Below, one piece after another: positions 21,377 through 29,050 of a DNA stretch of 29,270 nt (positions within the stretch are counted from its first letter, which is position 1; each line of letters starts with the position of its first letter). A program made the position numbers and the translations under genes. The notes under the pieces were generated by a model. It was not told the origin of the DNA. It searched no databases and saw only the letters and a program-made list of their open reading frames with translations. Source of the DNA: a virus; the IMG/VR virus record IMGVR_UViG_3300009161_000167, positions 1-29,270 of that record. One strand, 5' to 3'.

Positions 21377-21408
21377 CCTCTATTTCCCTTAAAAACAAGG
21401 CTCAACAC

Positions 21409-21636
21409 ATGCTCGCAGAACTCTTTATCGTCACCGCTCAGAGCTGTCAGAACGGTCAATGTCCACCTGCCGTGCAATCCTCGGTAGTTGCCACCACCGT
21501 GACTGTCATCAACAGTACGCAAGTTGCACCAGTCGTGTTCGTTGCGACAGCACCACCACGGCTTGCACGATGGCGTTTCCCGAACATCTTTCACCGACCA
21601 ATTGCAATTGGGTGTTATGGCGGGAAATGCAAATGA
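21409..21636 (+). CDS. Small Cys-containing protein, 75 aa
   Basis: Start ATG 21409 is chosen because it lies after the terminator and has AAGG eight bases upstream; an earlier in-frame ATG at 21280 would run through the terminator hairpin. C-x(4)-C pairs lie at both ends (SCQNGQCPP, GCYGGKCK), with a hydrophobic centre (SSVVATTVTVINSTQVAPVV). Possibly exported or disulphide-linked. ATGA overlap with the next gene. Function unknown; a spanin-like or lysis accessory role is only a guess. Confidence 0.5.
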   Translation: MLAELFIVTAQSCQNGQCPPAVQSSVVATTVTVINSTQVAPVVFVATAPPRLARWRFPNIFHRPIAIGCYGGKCK

Positions 21637-21878
21637 CACCAACCGCATCAACCGAAGACCGGAATAACATGGGCTTCCCGCTCATCCCATTTGCGGTCCT
21701 GTGGCCTCTGATCAGGCTGGTAGCCGTTCCATTAATCCAGTCAGTGTTGCCAGCACTACTCCGCAAGATCGCTGACACGCTCGACTCTGGCGAGCCAGGC
21801 ACTATCTCCGCCGATGAGTTGGGTGAATTGATTGACGGTCAGAAGTCGCAAATGCACGCAGTCTACAAGGGGGAATGA
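21633..21878 (+). CDS. Small membrane protein, 81 aa
   Basis: Start ATG 21633 overlaps the previous stop. A long hydrophobic helix or hairpin (FPLIPFAVLWPLIRLVAVPL plus IQSVLPALL) is followed by an acidic helical tail (TISADELGELIDGQKSQ). Overlaps with both neighbours show it is part of the same transcription unit. Could be a further holin/antiholin-type protein. Confidence 0.58.
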   Translation: MTPTASTEDRNNMGFPLIPFAVLWPLIRLVAVPLIQSVLPALLRKIADTLDSGEPGTISADELGELIDGQKSQMHAVYKGE

Positions 21879-22384
21879 TGCTCAAGTCACTGGCACTACT
21901 ACTGACATTTGCCGTGCCGGTGATGGCAGACACGGGACAGGCGACATCCCTGCCCGCCATGTCAGAGTCGTCATGGATCTTTGTCGATCAAGGCAACACC
22001 TACCTGATCGGCAAACAATCCGGCTCGGTACTGATCCTGCGGTCTGGTGACGAGCCGCGACCACAACCACGACCGATACCGATACCGATCCCTGATGCGA
22101 TCACGGGCGTTAAGTGGTTGAGCGTGATCGTTGACACGGACAACCCCGATCAGGCGGCGTGGCGGACTGATTCCGCCCTTAGAACAGAAGTCGAGCGCAA
22201 GGCGATCAATTACCGCTCGTATCTGACGAGCGAATCGGACGTTGACAGCCTTGGATTTCGTGCGTTATTGCAATCGACCGGCACGCCGTGCGTTATCCTA
22301 CAGGACGCAAACGGCAAACTGGTCAAGACGATTCGGCCTGCCAATCTTGCCGATATCATGGCGATTCTGGAGGCGATCAGATGA
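21875..22384 (+). CDS. Exported protein with Pro-rich linker and thioredoxin-like domain
   Basis: 169 residues. Signal peptide (MLKSLALLLTFAVPVMA) using ATG 21875 or 21878, a short beta part, a Pro/Arg-rich linker (PRPQPRPIPIPIPDAITG), and a C-terminal domain of about 90 residues. That domain ends GTPCVILQDANGKLVKTI and a helix, recalling the cis-Pro strand and last hairpin of thioredoxin. The usual C-x-x-C is absent, so redox activity is doubtful. It directly precedes the papain-type peptidase, overlapping by four bases, so it may be its partner in the envelope. Confidence 0.6.
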   Translation: MMLKSLALLLTFAVPVMADTGQATSLPAMSESSWIFVDQGNTYLIGKQSGSVLILRSGDEPRPQPRPIPIPIPDAITGVKWLSVIVDTDNPDQAAWRTDSALRTEVERKAINYRSYLTSESDVDSLGFRALLQSTGTPCVILQDANGKLVKTIRPANLADIMAILEAIR

Positions 22385-23178
22385 GCCAGCCCGAACTATT
22401 TCCCTGCTTCGGGAACGACTGGCGTGGCATGGGCAACCGTCCACCGTCGATCAGCCTAAAGCTCGGTTCGCAGCCACTTCCCGCCATCCTGCCAAGCGAA
22501 TGGGTGGAATTCGATCTCACCGCATCGCCAAACTTCCCAATAAAGATCAAAGATCAAGGGCAGTTCGGTGCCTGCAACGGACACGCCGCAGCCACATCGC
22601 TGGAAGTGGCTCGCTGGATTGCCGGTCAACCTCATATCGACCTATCACCCTGGTTGATTTATGCCGATCTGTGCCGTGGTTGGGACACCGGGTCAAGCAT
22701 TGCCGAGGCACTCCAACTACTTGAGAAGTCAGGCACTTGCGAGACTTCGCTGGTTCCATTCGGCACAATCAACCCATCGTCAGTCAAGCAACAGGCTCGC
22801 AACGATTGCAAGCGATTCAAAATTGAGATCGGTACGACACTCCTGACTTGGGATGATTTGTGCGTTGCAACGCAGCTGCGACGACCGTTCAATTTCTCGA
22901 TCCCAGTCAACACCGGATTCAATGCACTCGACGCCAACGGTTGCCCATCGAACAGGTCAGGCTCGCACAACCACGCCGTGATGGGCGGGCTAGGGATGCG
23001 AAAGGCCGCTGATGGGCAATGGCTCATCAGGTGGCAGAACAGTTGGGGTACGCGATGGGGTCAAAATGGGCGTGCCTGGCTGTGTGAACGGAACATCGAG
23101 GGCTGGGGTTTTGATGCCTACAGTGTCTCGGCAATTGCAACGATCACGCCTGACACGGCACCTGCTCTTGCATCTTGA
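22381..23178 (+). CDS. Papain-family (C1) cysteine peptidase
   Basis: 265 residues. All four C1 signature residues are in place: oxyanion Q59 (KDQGQFG), nucleophile C65 (FGACNGHAAATS), H198 (GSHNHAVMGGL) and N220 in WQNSWGTRWGQNG. There is no signal peptide and no obvious propeptide beyond about 50 residues, so export would need the holin or virion. Being last in the holin-like cluster, it may act as the endolysin or cut surface protein on entry. Phage lysins of the papain fold normally belong to CHAP or NlpC/P60; a true C1A pattern with N-S-W-G is unusual. Peptidoglycan versus protein as substrate cannot be told from sequence. Confidence 0.85.
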   Translation: MSQPELFPCFGNDWRGMGNRPPSISLKLGSQPLPAILPSEWVEFDLTASPNFPIKIKDQGQFGACNGHAAATSLEVARWIAGQPHIDLSPWLIYADLCRGWDTGSSIAEALQLLEKSGTCETSLVPFGTINPSSVKQQARNDCKRFKIEIGTTLLTWDDLCVATQLRRPFNFSIPVNTGFNALDANGCPSNRSGSHNHAVMGGLGMRKAADGQWLIRWQNSWGTRWGQNGRAWLCERNIEGWGFDAYSVSAIATITPDTAPALAS

Positions 23179-23271
23179 CTAGATTACTTGATAATGTAGG
23201 TACATGATTATCTGTGGCCGTTACGGGCAGGCCGCAGACTTAACTTAGCCCGGCGCAAAGGTTACTGAAGC
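23179..23271 (+). promoter_or_regulatory. Leader region before the capsid gene
   Basis: 93 noncoding bases. They contain a GATTACTTGATAAT-type motif (23183-23195) shared with the gap before the portal, and a hairpin CTGTGGCC/GGCCGCAG (23212-23237, one G-U pair). AAAGG lies 11 bases before the ATG. TTGACT at 23175 lacks a good -10 at 16-18 bases, so a promoter is possible but not shown. Confidence 0.35.
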
Positions 23272-24735
23272 ATGAATACCGAGATTGCCAATTTGCAGTC
23301 CGAAGCCACCGGCCTAAAGGCACGTGCTTCGGAACTCCTCGCTAAAGCCAGTTACACGCCTGAAGAGGCGATTGAAATGACATCCGTCCAAAAGCGGATG
23401 CAAGCTATCCACATCGCGATCACCAAGTCGCAAGAACTTGAGACTGTCCGTAGTCTGTTGCAAACCAGCGTCACAGCCCAAAATAGCTGGGAAACGCAAG
23501 TTCCCGCCACCAATCGACCGGCATCCGTCTACGATGTCAAGGGCACTCCGCCTGGCTACACGCCACAGCCCGGCATGATTAATGGTGGGTACAAAGTTAA
23601 CCTTGTAAACAAGGCTTTTCTGCCCGAAATCGAGCCAAAAGGCGCGACTGTCGAAGCGTACCTGTCCGAAGGTTATTCGCTCGAAACAATTGAAAAGGCT
23701 TGCACGCCGGAATACAAACGCGAAATCATCAAGTTCATGCGAAGTGGTGGACGTGATTACGCTGGAGCCGGTGATATCGTTCGCAAGGCCTTTACCGAAG
23801 GCGTTGCCGCTGGTACATCCGGTGGTGGTGCTGCTCTGGTGCCGATCCAGTGGTCCGAACTGATCATGACGCCTCCGATGGCCGGTATGCTGCAGGATGC
23901 TGTCAGGACCATCCCGACAACCGCACTGACGACTCGCTTCCCACGGGTCCGAACCGCTCTTGTGGGCAACTATCCGATCCTTCCAGCCTCTCCCGTCACA
24001 GTCTTGTGGGGCGGTGAAACGCCCACGAATGCTAACCAGACTGATCAGGGTAGCGCACTGATCGTTGATCAGATTGACATTAACGTCAACGAGGTATGGG
24101 CTTACGGCCTATTCTCAATTTCGTTGCTGGAAGATAATGCCTACGGTCTTTCGACTTTGATTCCCGATATCTTCCAAAAGTCGTTGATGGTCGCAACCGA
24201 TGCTGCAATCGTCGCGGGGACCGGGATAGGCCAGCCTAACGGGTTGACCGAAGCGTCCGTACTCCCGACAACCGCGGTGGTCACAAGTACAGGCGACAAA
24301 ATCGGTTACAAAGATCTGACGAACCTGTTCTACGGCGTCCCTCAGCAGTTCCGTGCCAACGGTTCGTGGTTGATGAATTCGAACACGCTGGGCAAGATTG
24401 CCAGCCTTGTCGATACATCCGGTCGTGGCATTTTCCTGCCGAATTACGGCTTCATTGGTGACACTCCTGGTGGTGGCACGAATTGGCTGAACGGTAGCCT
24501 TTTGGGTCGCCCGATTATCATCTCCGAAAACGTCCCAGACATCGGAACAGCCACTTACCGTGGCCTGTATTACGCCGATTTCAAGTCGCTTTACTACATG
24601 TTGGATCGGGTTAGCCCGACCATCAAAGTCAACGACCAACCCGCCTACAAAAATGGTGCCTACGAATTCGTCCTTCGCGCCCGTCGCGGTGGTCGGATCG
24701 TACAGCCATACGCCGGGCGTGTTCTGGTCAGTTGA
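23272..24735 (+). CDS. Major capsid protein (HK97 fold)
   Basis: 487 residues. Residues 1-75 are a coiled-coil delta-domain-like start (IANLQSEATGLKARASELLA). The HK97 body follows: a P-loop-like stretch near PIQWSELIMTPPMAG, repeated strands (RTALVGNYPILPASPVTVLW, ELWAYGLFSISLLED-like), GTGIGQPNGL, GSLLGRPIIISENVPD and the E-F-V-L-R-A-R end. It forms the icosahedral shell. No protease gene precedes it directly; the prohead protease is 7.4 kb upstream. A strong hairpin follows the gene and probably adjusts its expression relative to the connector genes. Confidence 0.92.
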   Translation: MNTEIANLQSEATGLKARASELLAKASYTPEEAIEMTSVQKRMQAIHIAITKSQELETVRSLLQTSVTAQNSWETQVPATNRPASVYDVKGTPPGYTPQPGMINGGYKVNLVNKAFLPEIEPKGATVEAYLSEGYSLETIEKACTPEYKREIIKFMRSGGRDYAGAGDIVRKAFTEGVAAGTSGGGAALVPIQWSELIMTPPMAGMLQDAVRTIPTTALTTRFPRVRTALVGNYPILPASPVTVLWGGETPTNANQTDQGSALIVDQIDINVNEVWAYGLFSISLLEDNAYGLSTLIPDIFQKSLMVATDAAIVAGTGIGQPNGLTEASVLPTTAVVTSTGDKIGYKDLTNLFYGVPQQFRANGSWLMNSNTLGKIASLVDTSGRGIFLPNYGFIGDTPGGGTNWLNGSLLGRPIIISENVPDIGTATYRGLYYADFKSLYYMLDRVSPTIKVNDQPAYKNGAYEFVLRARRGGRIVQPYAGRVLVS

Positions 24736-24766
24736 TTTATTAGTTGCTTAGTTCTCCGCCGCCCCG

Positions 24767-24799
24767 TCCCGCCTGCATGTCTTCCCCGTGCAGGCGGGA
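24767..24799 (+). terminator. Strong hairpin after the capsid gene
   Basis: TCCCGCCTGCA (24767-24777) pairs perfectly with TGCAGGCGGGA (24789-24799), eleven pairs plus a possible G-U. The tract after it (TCTATTTC) is only weakly U-rich, so partial termination or 3' end protection is likely. Confidence 0.65.
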
Positions 24800-24820
24800 T
24801 CTATTTCAAGAGATACCACC

Positions 24821-25375
24821 GTGCCAATCTCGCCATCGGTCACCAATCTGTATCCACAGCTCGCCGCACTTGCGCCGGGGCCTCTACAGGCTCTCGCAAT
24901 GGCTGCCGAATCGTTTCTGGTGCAATCGTTGGGCCGCGAGATTTCCGCCGGAACTAAAATACAAACTTTCAAAGGTGAAAATCAGTCGATATTGTGGCTC
25001 AACTGTTCGCCCGTTACCGCCATCACATCCGTGGTCATCAGCGGAACGGCAGCAGACATCACCGGATTGAAATTCGATTCCGATGGTCGGTTGTCGCGAC
25101 AATATCAAGGCTTTCAGAATCAGCTTTTAGGCTGGACACCGGGCGTCTCGAATATCGTCGTCACGTACACATCCGATGGGCTTGACCAGACAGTGCAGGA
25201 CATGCTCATAGGTGCGTTCATGAGCTGGATGCTCGACATGCAGTCGAAATCATCGGTCGCTTCCAGCGAGTCCATTGGCGACTATAGCTATGTGCTAAAC
25301 ACGGCGTTTATGAAGGGTTTGCCACCCTTCCTTTCGACACTGATTCAGCCTTATCGCATCATGGCGGCGGGTTAA
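24821..25375 (+). CDS. Head-tail connector protein, 184 aa
   Basis: GTG start at 24821 (MPISPSVTNLYPQLAALAPG), placed after the hairpin. The layout of HK97 gp6/YqbG-type connectors is visible: helices at the start, a beta insertion (ITSVVISGTAADITG), and a C-terminal helical part with YSYVLNTAFMKGLPPFLSTL. It would form the ring under the portal. Position between capsid and gp10-like genes supports this. Confidence 0.75.
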   Translation: MPISPSVTNLYPQLAALAPGPLQALAMAAESFLVQSLGREISAGTKIQTFKGENQSILWLNCSPVTAITSVVISGTAADITGLKFDSDGRLSRQYQGFQNQLLGWTPGVSNIVVTYTSDGLDQTVQDMLIGAFMSWMLDMQSKSSVASSESIGDYSYVLNTAFMKGLPPFLSTLIQPYRIMAAG

Positions 25376-25380
25376 AAAAT

Positions 25381-25779
25381 ATGGCCACAAATATCACTGT
25401 CAAATGGCGTGGTAATAAATATTCTCGCAACGTTCATGTTGCGATGGTCAAGGCTATTCAGCGTTGCACATTCAAAATGGACGAATTCACCAAGGACACC
25501 TTGGGAGTCGCCGGAAACGGTGTCCCATCGGCACCCGGCACACCTCCGCACAAGCAAACCGGATACCTGAGAAATTCAATCGGGTTTGAAATTGCACCTG
25601 ACGGTTTATCCTCTAAAGTCGGGCCACGGGATCTCATGAAATACGGTCGCGTACACGAGTTTGGTGATGCAGAGGCAGGCTTGCCCGCCCGCCCGTTCCT
25701 TGGACCCGCGTTTCAAAGGGCGTTACCGATCATGCAACAGAAGATCCGCGACGCATTAAAAAAGGCAGGTACAAAATGA
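25381..25779 (+). CDS. HK97 gp10-like neck protein
   Basis: 132 residues. The signature APGTPPHKQTGYLRNSIGFE, later KYGRVHEFGDAE, and ARPFLGPAFQRALP is that of the HK97 gp10/head-tail joining family. It helps join head and tail. It is five bases after the connector gene and overlaps the next gene by four bases. Confidence 0.9.
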   Translation: MATNITVKWRGNKYSRNVHVAMVKAIQRCTFKMDEFTKDTLGVAGNGVPSAPGTPPHKQTGYLRNSIGFEIAPDGLSSKVGPRDLMKYGRVHEFGDAEAGLPARPFLGPAFQRALPIMQQKIRDALKKAGTK

Positions 25780-26144
25780 GCTTGCCCGCCAATCTGCTAA
25801 ATGCAACCGCAACGATCTATAAAGAGACCAACACCAAGGGCACGATGGGACAGCCTGCACAGGCTCTCGTCAAGGTCATTGCATGTCGCTGCCGGGTCGA
25901 TCAAAAGTCCACATTTCGCTATGTCCAAAAGGGCAATTTCGAGCAGACCCTAGGCCGGTACACGGTCTATCTGCCGGGTGTCCAAATACAACCGGTCGAG
26001 CAGAAGTTCTGGATGCGACTCCAATCTGACACCGGGCTTGATTTCACCGCCCAGGTGGACTCTGTCCGGTTGCCATCGCTGGCTAATCACCACACCGAAG
26101 TGGAAGTCATCCGCCGCAAACCTAGTCTGGCGGTGCCGGCGTGA
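25776..26144 (+). CDS. Head closure / head-tail adaptor protein
   Basis: 122 residues of mainly beta structure: LLNATATIYKETNTKGTMGQ at the start, then CRCRVDQKSTFRY and LGRYTVYLPG. This order and size fit SPP1 gp16-like head-closure proteins, which follow the gp10-like gene or precede it in many siphophages. Coupled to both neighbours. Confidence 0.72.
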   Translation: MSLPANLLNATATIYKETNTKGTMGQPAQALVKVIACRCRVDQKSTFRYVQKGNFEQTLGRYTVYLPGVQIQPVEQKFWMRLQSDTGLDFTAQVDSVRLPSLANHHTEVEVIRRKPSLAVPA

Positions 26145-26515
26145 ACCTCCCGCAACTGATTCAGGCTTACTGGACTGCAAACAAAGGCTCGCTCCCCGAT
26201 TTGTGGTTGGAATATGCACCAGCCACCGACGATCCACCGGTTGCCGTGGTCACGCCTGCCGGGTTCAGCCGTGACTACGCCAATAATCCATTTTACATGG
26301 ACACCTACAGATACAAGTTTTCGATACTCGATATCGACGCCGTTGCAGCCTACACCAACGGTTTTGCGGCGATCACCATGATGACCGGTTTCACCTGCCC
26401 CGGCCTGATTAATATCACGAGCGAGCCAGAACAGTTTGCGACTCCATTTTCAACGGGTCAAACGAATATCTGGACGTTTGAATTCTCGATTGATTTCCTC
26501 GTTACTCCATCCTGA
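26141..26515 (+). CDS. Tail terminator-like protein
   Basis: GTG start at 26141 overlapping the previous stop. 124 residues with PQLIQAYWTANKGSLPDLWL at the start and an alternating-strand end (TNIWTFEFSIDFLVT). Size, place and alpha-beta pattern fit the tail terminator that caps the tail tube. No sharp motif exists for this family, so the assignment leans on order. Confidence 0.66.
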   Translation: MNLPQLIQAYWTANKGSLPDLWLEYAPATDDPPVAVVTPAGFSRDYANNPFYMDTYRYKFSILDIDAVAAYTNGFAAITMMTGFTCPGLINITSEPEQFATPFSTGQTNIWTFEFSIDFLVTPS

Positions 26516-26533
26516 CCCTGAAAGGCTATCGAA

Positions 26534-26983
26534 ATGGCTCTCAAAGGCAATCCGCAGACGTTCCGAAACGGCACCGTTTTGATCTCACCAATCACGCAAA
26601 ATCTTGTCGCCAATAGCACCGGCAACACGACGCTCGTGATTAAGTCCGGTTCCATTGACGGTGAAATCGAAGTGGCTGAGGCACCGACAAATCAGAACGG
26701 TACCTTGGTGGCTTATGGCAACGCCAAGACCACGCTGGAACTCTCCTGCTATGTCAGTCAGTCCAACCTGACGGCACCCTTTGCCAACGGCACCGCCTGG
26801 ACGTTCCGCCGTGGTGATTATCTGACGGCAAATATCACGGCTGGAAGTCTCTCTGTACTCGGGACATTCATGGTCACGAAGTACGCCACAAGTTTGGACC
26901 CAAATGACATCCTCAATATGGATTTCAGCTTGCAGAATCACGGCGATCTCACAACCGAGAATTGCACACTCGTCGCCAATTAA
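26534..26983 (+). CDS. Major tail (tube) protein
   Basis: 149 residues, beta-rich, beginning MALKGNPQTFRNGTVLISPI and including IKSGSIDGEIEVAEAPTNQN and LDPNDILNMDFSLQNHGD. The strand layout, size and place immediately before the tail chaperone identify it as the tube subunit. It likely stacks as hexamers around the tape measure protein. Confidence 0.75.
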   Translation: MALKGNPQTFRNGTVLISPITQNLVANSTGNTTLVIKSGSIDGEIEVAEAPTNQNGTLVAYGNAKTTLELSCYVSQSNLTAPFANGTAWTFRRGDYLTANITAGSLSVLGTFMVTKYATSLDPNDILNMDFSLQNHGDLTTENCTLVAN

Positions 26984-26992
26984 GGACCGATC

Positions 26993-27478
26993 ATGCCAGC
27001 CGTATTTCATTTAAACGAACTTGGCGATGACTTCATTGAAGTCGAATCCGGCGGGGCAATTTTTAAATTGTCCCCGCTCACGATCGGTGGCCGGTCACGG
27101 ATCCAAGCCACGGTGCGGAAAGTGGCTGACGATCCGATGGATCTGGCCAACATCGCCAGCCGTGGTCAGGCTCCTGCCGTGGTGGCTGAGATCTTCAAGG
27201 TTGCGATCCGTCAACGCGCCTACTTTCCACCCGCAATTGACTCCGAAGACGGCGTGGCGTTAATCCTCCGCTCGATTGATCTACAGGTGGCCGTGGTTGC
27301 GGAGATGATGCGGAAGTTTCAGCCGGACACCTCGTCAGCACAGGCCGCCGCCATCGTGGATGTGATGGATCCGATGCGGTTTGCTGACTTGGCGACCTAC
27401 GCTTGGACAGGCCGCAGACCGGGTGATCCAAACCCGACTCCGGCGGATCAGGCGACCCCGTCAATTGGCATAAACTGA
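26993..27478 (+). CDS. Tail assembly chaperone, short form (gpG-like)
   Basis: 161 residues in frame 0, mainly helical after a beta start (VFHLNELGDDFIEVESGGAI). It ends shortly before the tape measure gene. It should coat the tape measure protein while the tube assembles. The end of the gene carries a slippery heptamer (27430-27436) that yields the longer gpGT-like form. Confidence 0.82.
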   Translation: MPAVFHLNELGDDFIEVESGGAIFKLSPLTIGGRSRIQATVRKVADDPMDLANIASRGQAPAVVAEIFKVAIRQRAYFPPAIDSEDGVALILRSIDLQVAVVAEMMRKFQPDTSSAQAAAIVDVMDPMRFADLATYAWTGRRPGDPNPTPADQATPSIGIN

Positions 27479-27651
27479 TTCGCCATCTAGTCGTCGAATG
27501 CCATCTGTCTTATCGGGACGTGTTGGAACTGACACCTTTGCAAGCCATCGCCCTGGTCACTGAAGATTCGGACCCACCGGGGCTGTTGCAACCCGACACG
27601 CTGCTATCTATCACCCGGTCGCTGGAAAGGATCTATCATGGCGGGGAATGA
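26993..27651 (+). CDS. Tail assembly chaperone, long form by -1 frameshift (gpGT-like)
   Basis: After AAACCCG at 27430-27436 the ribosome can slip back one base. The -1 frame reads on as DSGGSGDPVNWHKLIRHLVV and further to TGA at 27649-27651, giving 219 residues. That frame has its own stop (TGA 27424-27426) just four bases before the heptamer, so only slippage in this window makes the fusion. The extension is well formed (LELTPLQAIALVTEDSD) and overlaps the tape measure start by 14 bases, the usual lambda G/GT arrangement. Confidence 0.8.
27430..27436 (+). promoter_or_regulatory. Programmed -1 frameshift site A AAC CCG
   Basis: Fits X XXY YYZ, with the zero-frame codons AAC (27431-27433) and CCG (27434-27436) re-pairing as AAA and CCC. 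It is the only such heptamer in the permitted stretch 27427-27478. Confidence 0.78.
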
Positions 27652-29050
27652 AGTCTCTCAACTTTATGTCCGGATCGGGACCAACCTTTCCGGCTTGACA
27701 TCGGGGCTGTCGAAGGCGTTTTCAGCGATCGGTGGATTCGCTAAACAGGTCGGATCGGTTGCACTCGGGACCATCCTCGCCAAAGGCATCGGCGGAGCGT
27801 TTTCGATGGTCGCCAACGGCATCGGCGACAGCATCAGCAACGCCAGCACCCTGAACGAAACGCTCTCCAAGACGGACGTTTTGCTGGGTAATTCCGCAGA
27901 TCAAGCCAAAAAGTTTTCCGCCGCTTTGGAATCGAAGGGGCTTGGCTCGCAGGCGGAAATCCTCGAAAGTTATCTCGCCAGTGTCAACCAACTGACCAAT
28001 CAGGGCGTCGGCAAACAAATGGCACAAAACCTTGCCGAGCAACTGGAGGTCAGGGTGGGCGATCTTGCCAGTCAGGACAACGCCGATCCGAAGATGATCC
28101 GTGAGAATCTGGCATCAGCGATGGCTGGTGAATTCCAGATCCTTCGCAAGTACGGTGTGGATGCAAGCGCAGAGGACCAGCAAGCCAGCGGGAAAACCCG
28201 GTCGGAATATGTGATCAGTAAATTTATGACCAAAACCAAACGATCCGAAGGCGATTTTGATCGGACCAAATACGGTTTCGCCAATCTTGGGCGGGCCTCC
28301 GACACCAAGACCACCGCCGCATCGACTCGGGTGGGTCAGGATTTATTGATCGTTGGTCAAGCGTTCCAATATTTCCGTGGCCGATTCATGGACACGATTA
28401 TGAAGGTGGCTGAAGGTGGTGCGTTCAAAAAGCTGGGCGAAAACATCTACACCGCGTTTTCGTACATCGCTCTTGCCGCTGATGCACTCATCGGACCGAT
28501 CGTCAACGCACTGACCAACGCTCTCACCACCGTGTCAGGTTACGCCGCACAAGTGGCCGCGTTTTTGGCTAATCCTGCCGACACATGGACTCTGGTCACC
28601 AACAGCATCGCACTTGCCCTACTGACCATCTGGGAGACGCTCACGTCAGTTGCAAACAAGTTAAGTCTCGGACTAATTGCCAAGCAAGACATGGGGGGTG
28701 CCAAGCAAGCGATTTACGATGAAAACGCAGCTGCGTCAGAACGCATCGCGGCATCAAAGGCATCGTTTGACGCTCAGGTGGGCGACCTGAAGGATAAGTT
28801 CACCGCCTCCACACCGTCTTTGAGCGGTTCTGGTGCCCTCGGCATGAACGCACCCGCCGCCACCAGCATGAAAGCCAGTTCCTCCGCTTTCAACTCGCTC
28901 CTGTCTGGCGTGTTCGCTCAAAAGCCTGACAAGCAATTGGCGGTGATGCAACAAATTGCAGTCAACACGACACCAAAGGACACCGGAGCAGCACCGGTCA
29001 CCAATAAAGCCACACTTGCAACACCTAAAACCGGAGGCGGAATCCTGTGA
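27638..29050 (+). CDS. Tape measure protein, 470 aa
   Basis: Start MAGNEVSQLYVRIGTNLSGL is typical of tape measure proteins. A small hydrophobic stretch (about 30-60), long helices (about 70-180) and two hydrophobic segments (about 270-335, FSYIALAADALIGPIVNALT and SIALALLTIWETL) follow, with a low-complexity Ala/Ser/Thr tail. It sets tail length and is ejected at infection. 470 residues is short for the family, suggesting a tail of roughly 70 nm using the usual 0.15 nm per residue. No peptidase or lysozyme motif is seen in it. Confidence 0.86.
   Translation: MAGNEVSQLYVRIGTNLSGLTSGLSKAFSAIGGFAKQVGSVALGTILAKGIGGAFSMVANGIGDSISNASTLNETLSKTDVLLGNSADQAKKFSAALESKGLGSQAEILESYLASVNQLTNQGVGKQMAQNLAEQLEVRVGDLASQDNADPKMIRENLASAMAGEFQILRKYGVDASAEDQQASGKTRSEYVISKFMTKTKRSEGDFDRTKYGFANLGRASDTKTTAASTRVGQDLLIVGQAFQYFRGRFMDTIMKVAEGGAFKKLGENIYTAFSYIALAADALIGPIVNALTNALTTVSGYAAQVAAFLANPADTWTLVTNSIALALLTIWETLTSVANKLSLGLIAKQDMGGAKQAIYDENAAASERIAASKASFDAQVGDLKDKFTASTPSLSGSGALGMNAPAATSMKASSSAFNSLLSGVFAQKPDKQLAVMQQIAVNTTPKDTGAAPVTNKATLATPKTGGGIL

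Noticed and set aside
21280-21408. Longer form of the Cys-containing protein starting at 21280
   Set aside because: It would overlap the holin-like gene, run through an 11-pair terminator and lacks a ribosome binding site; ATG 21409 has one.
24115-24639. Long - strand frame opposite the capsid gene
   Set aside because: Shadow of the capsid coding strand, with no start signal and no family features.
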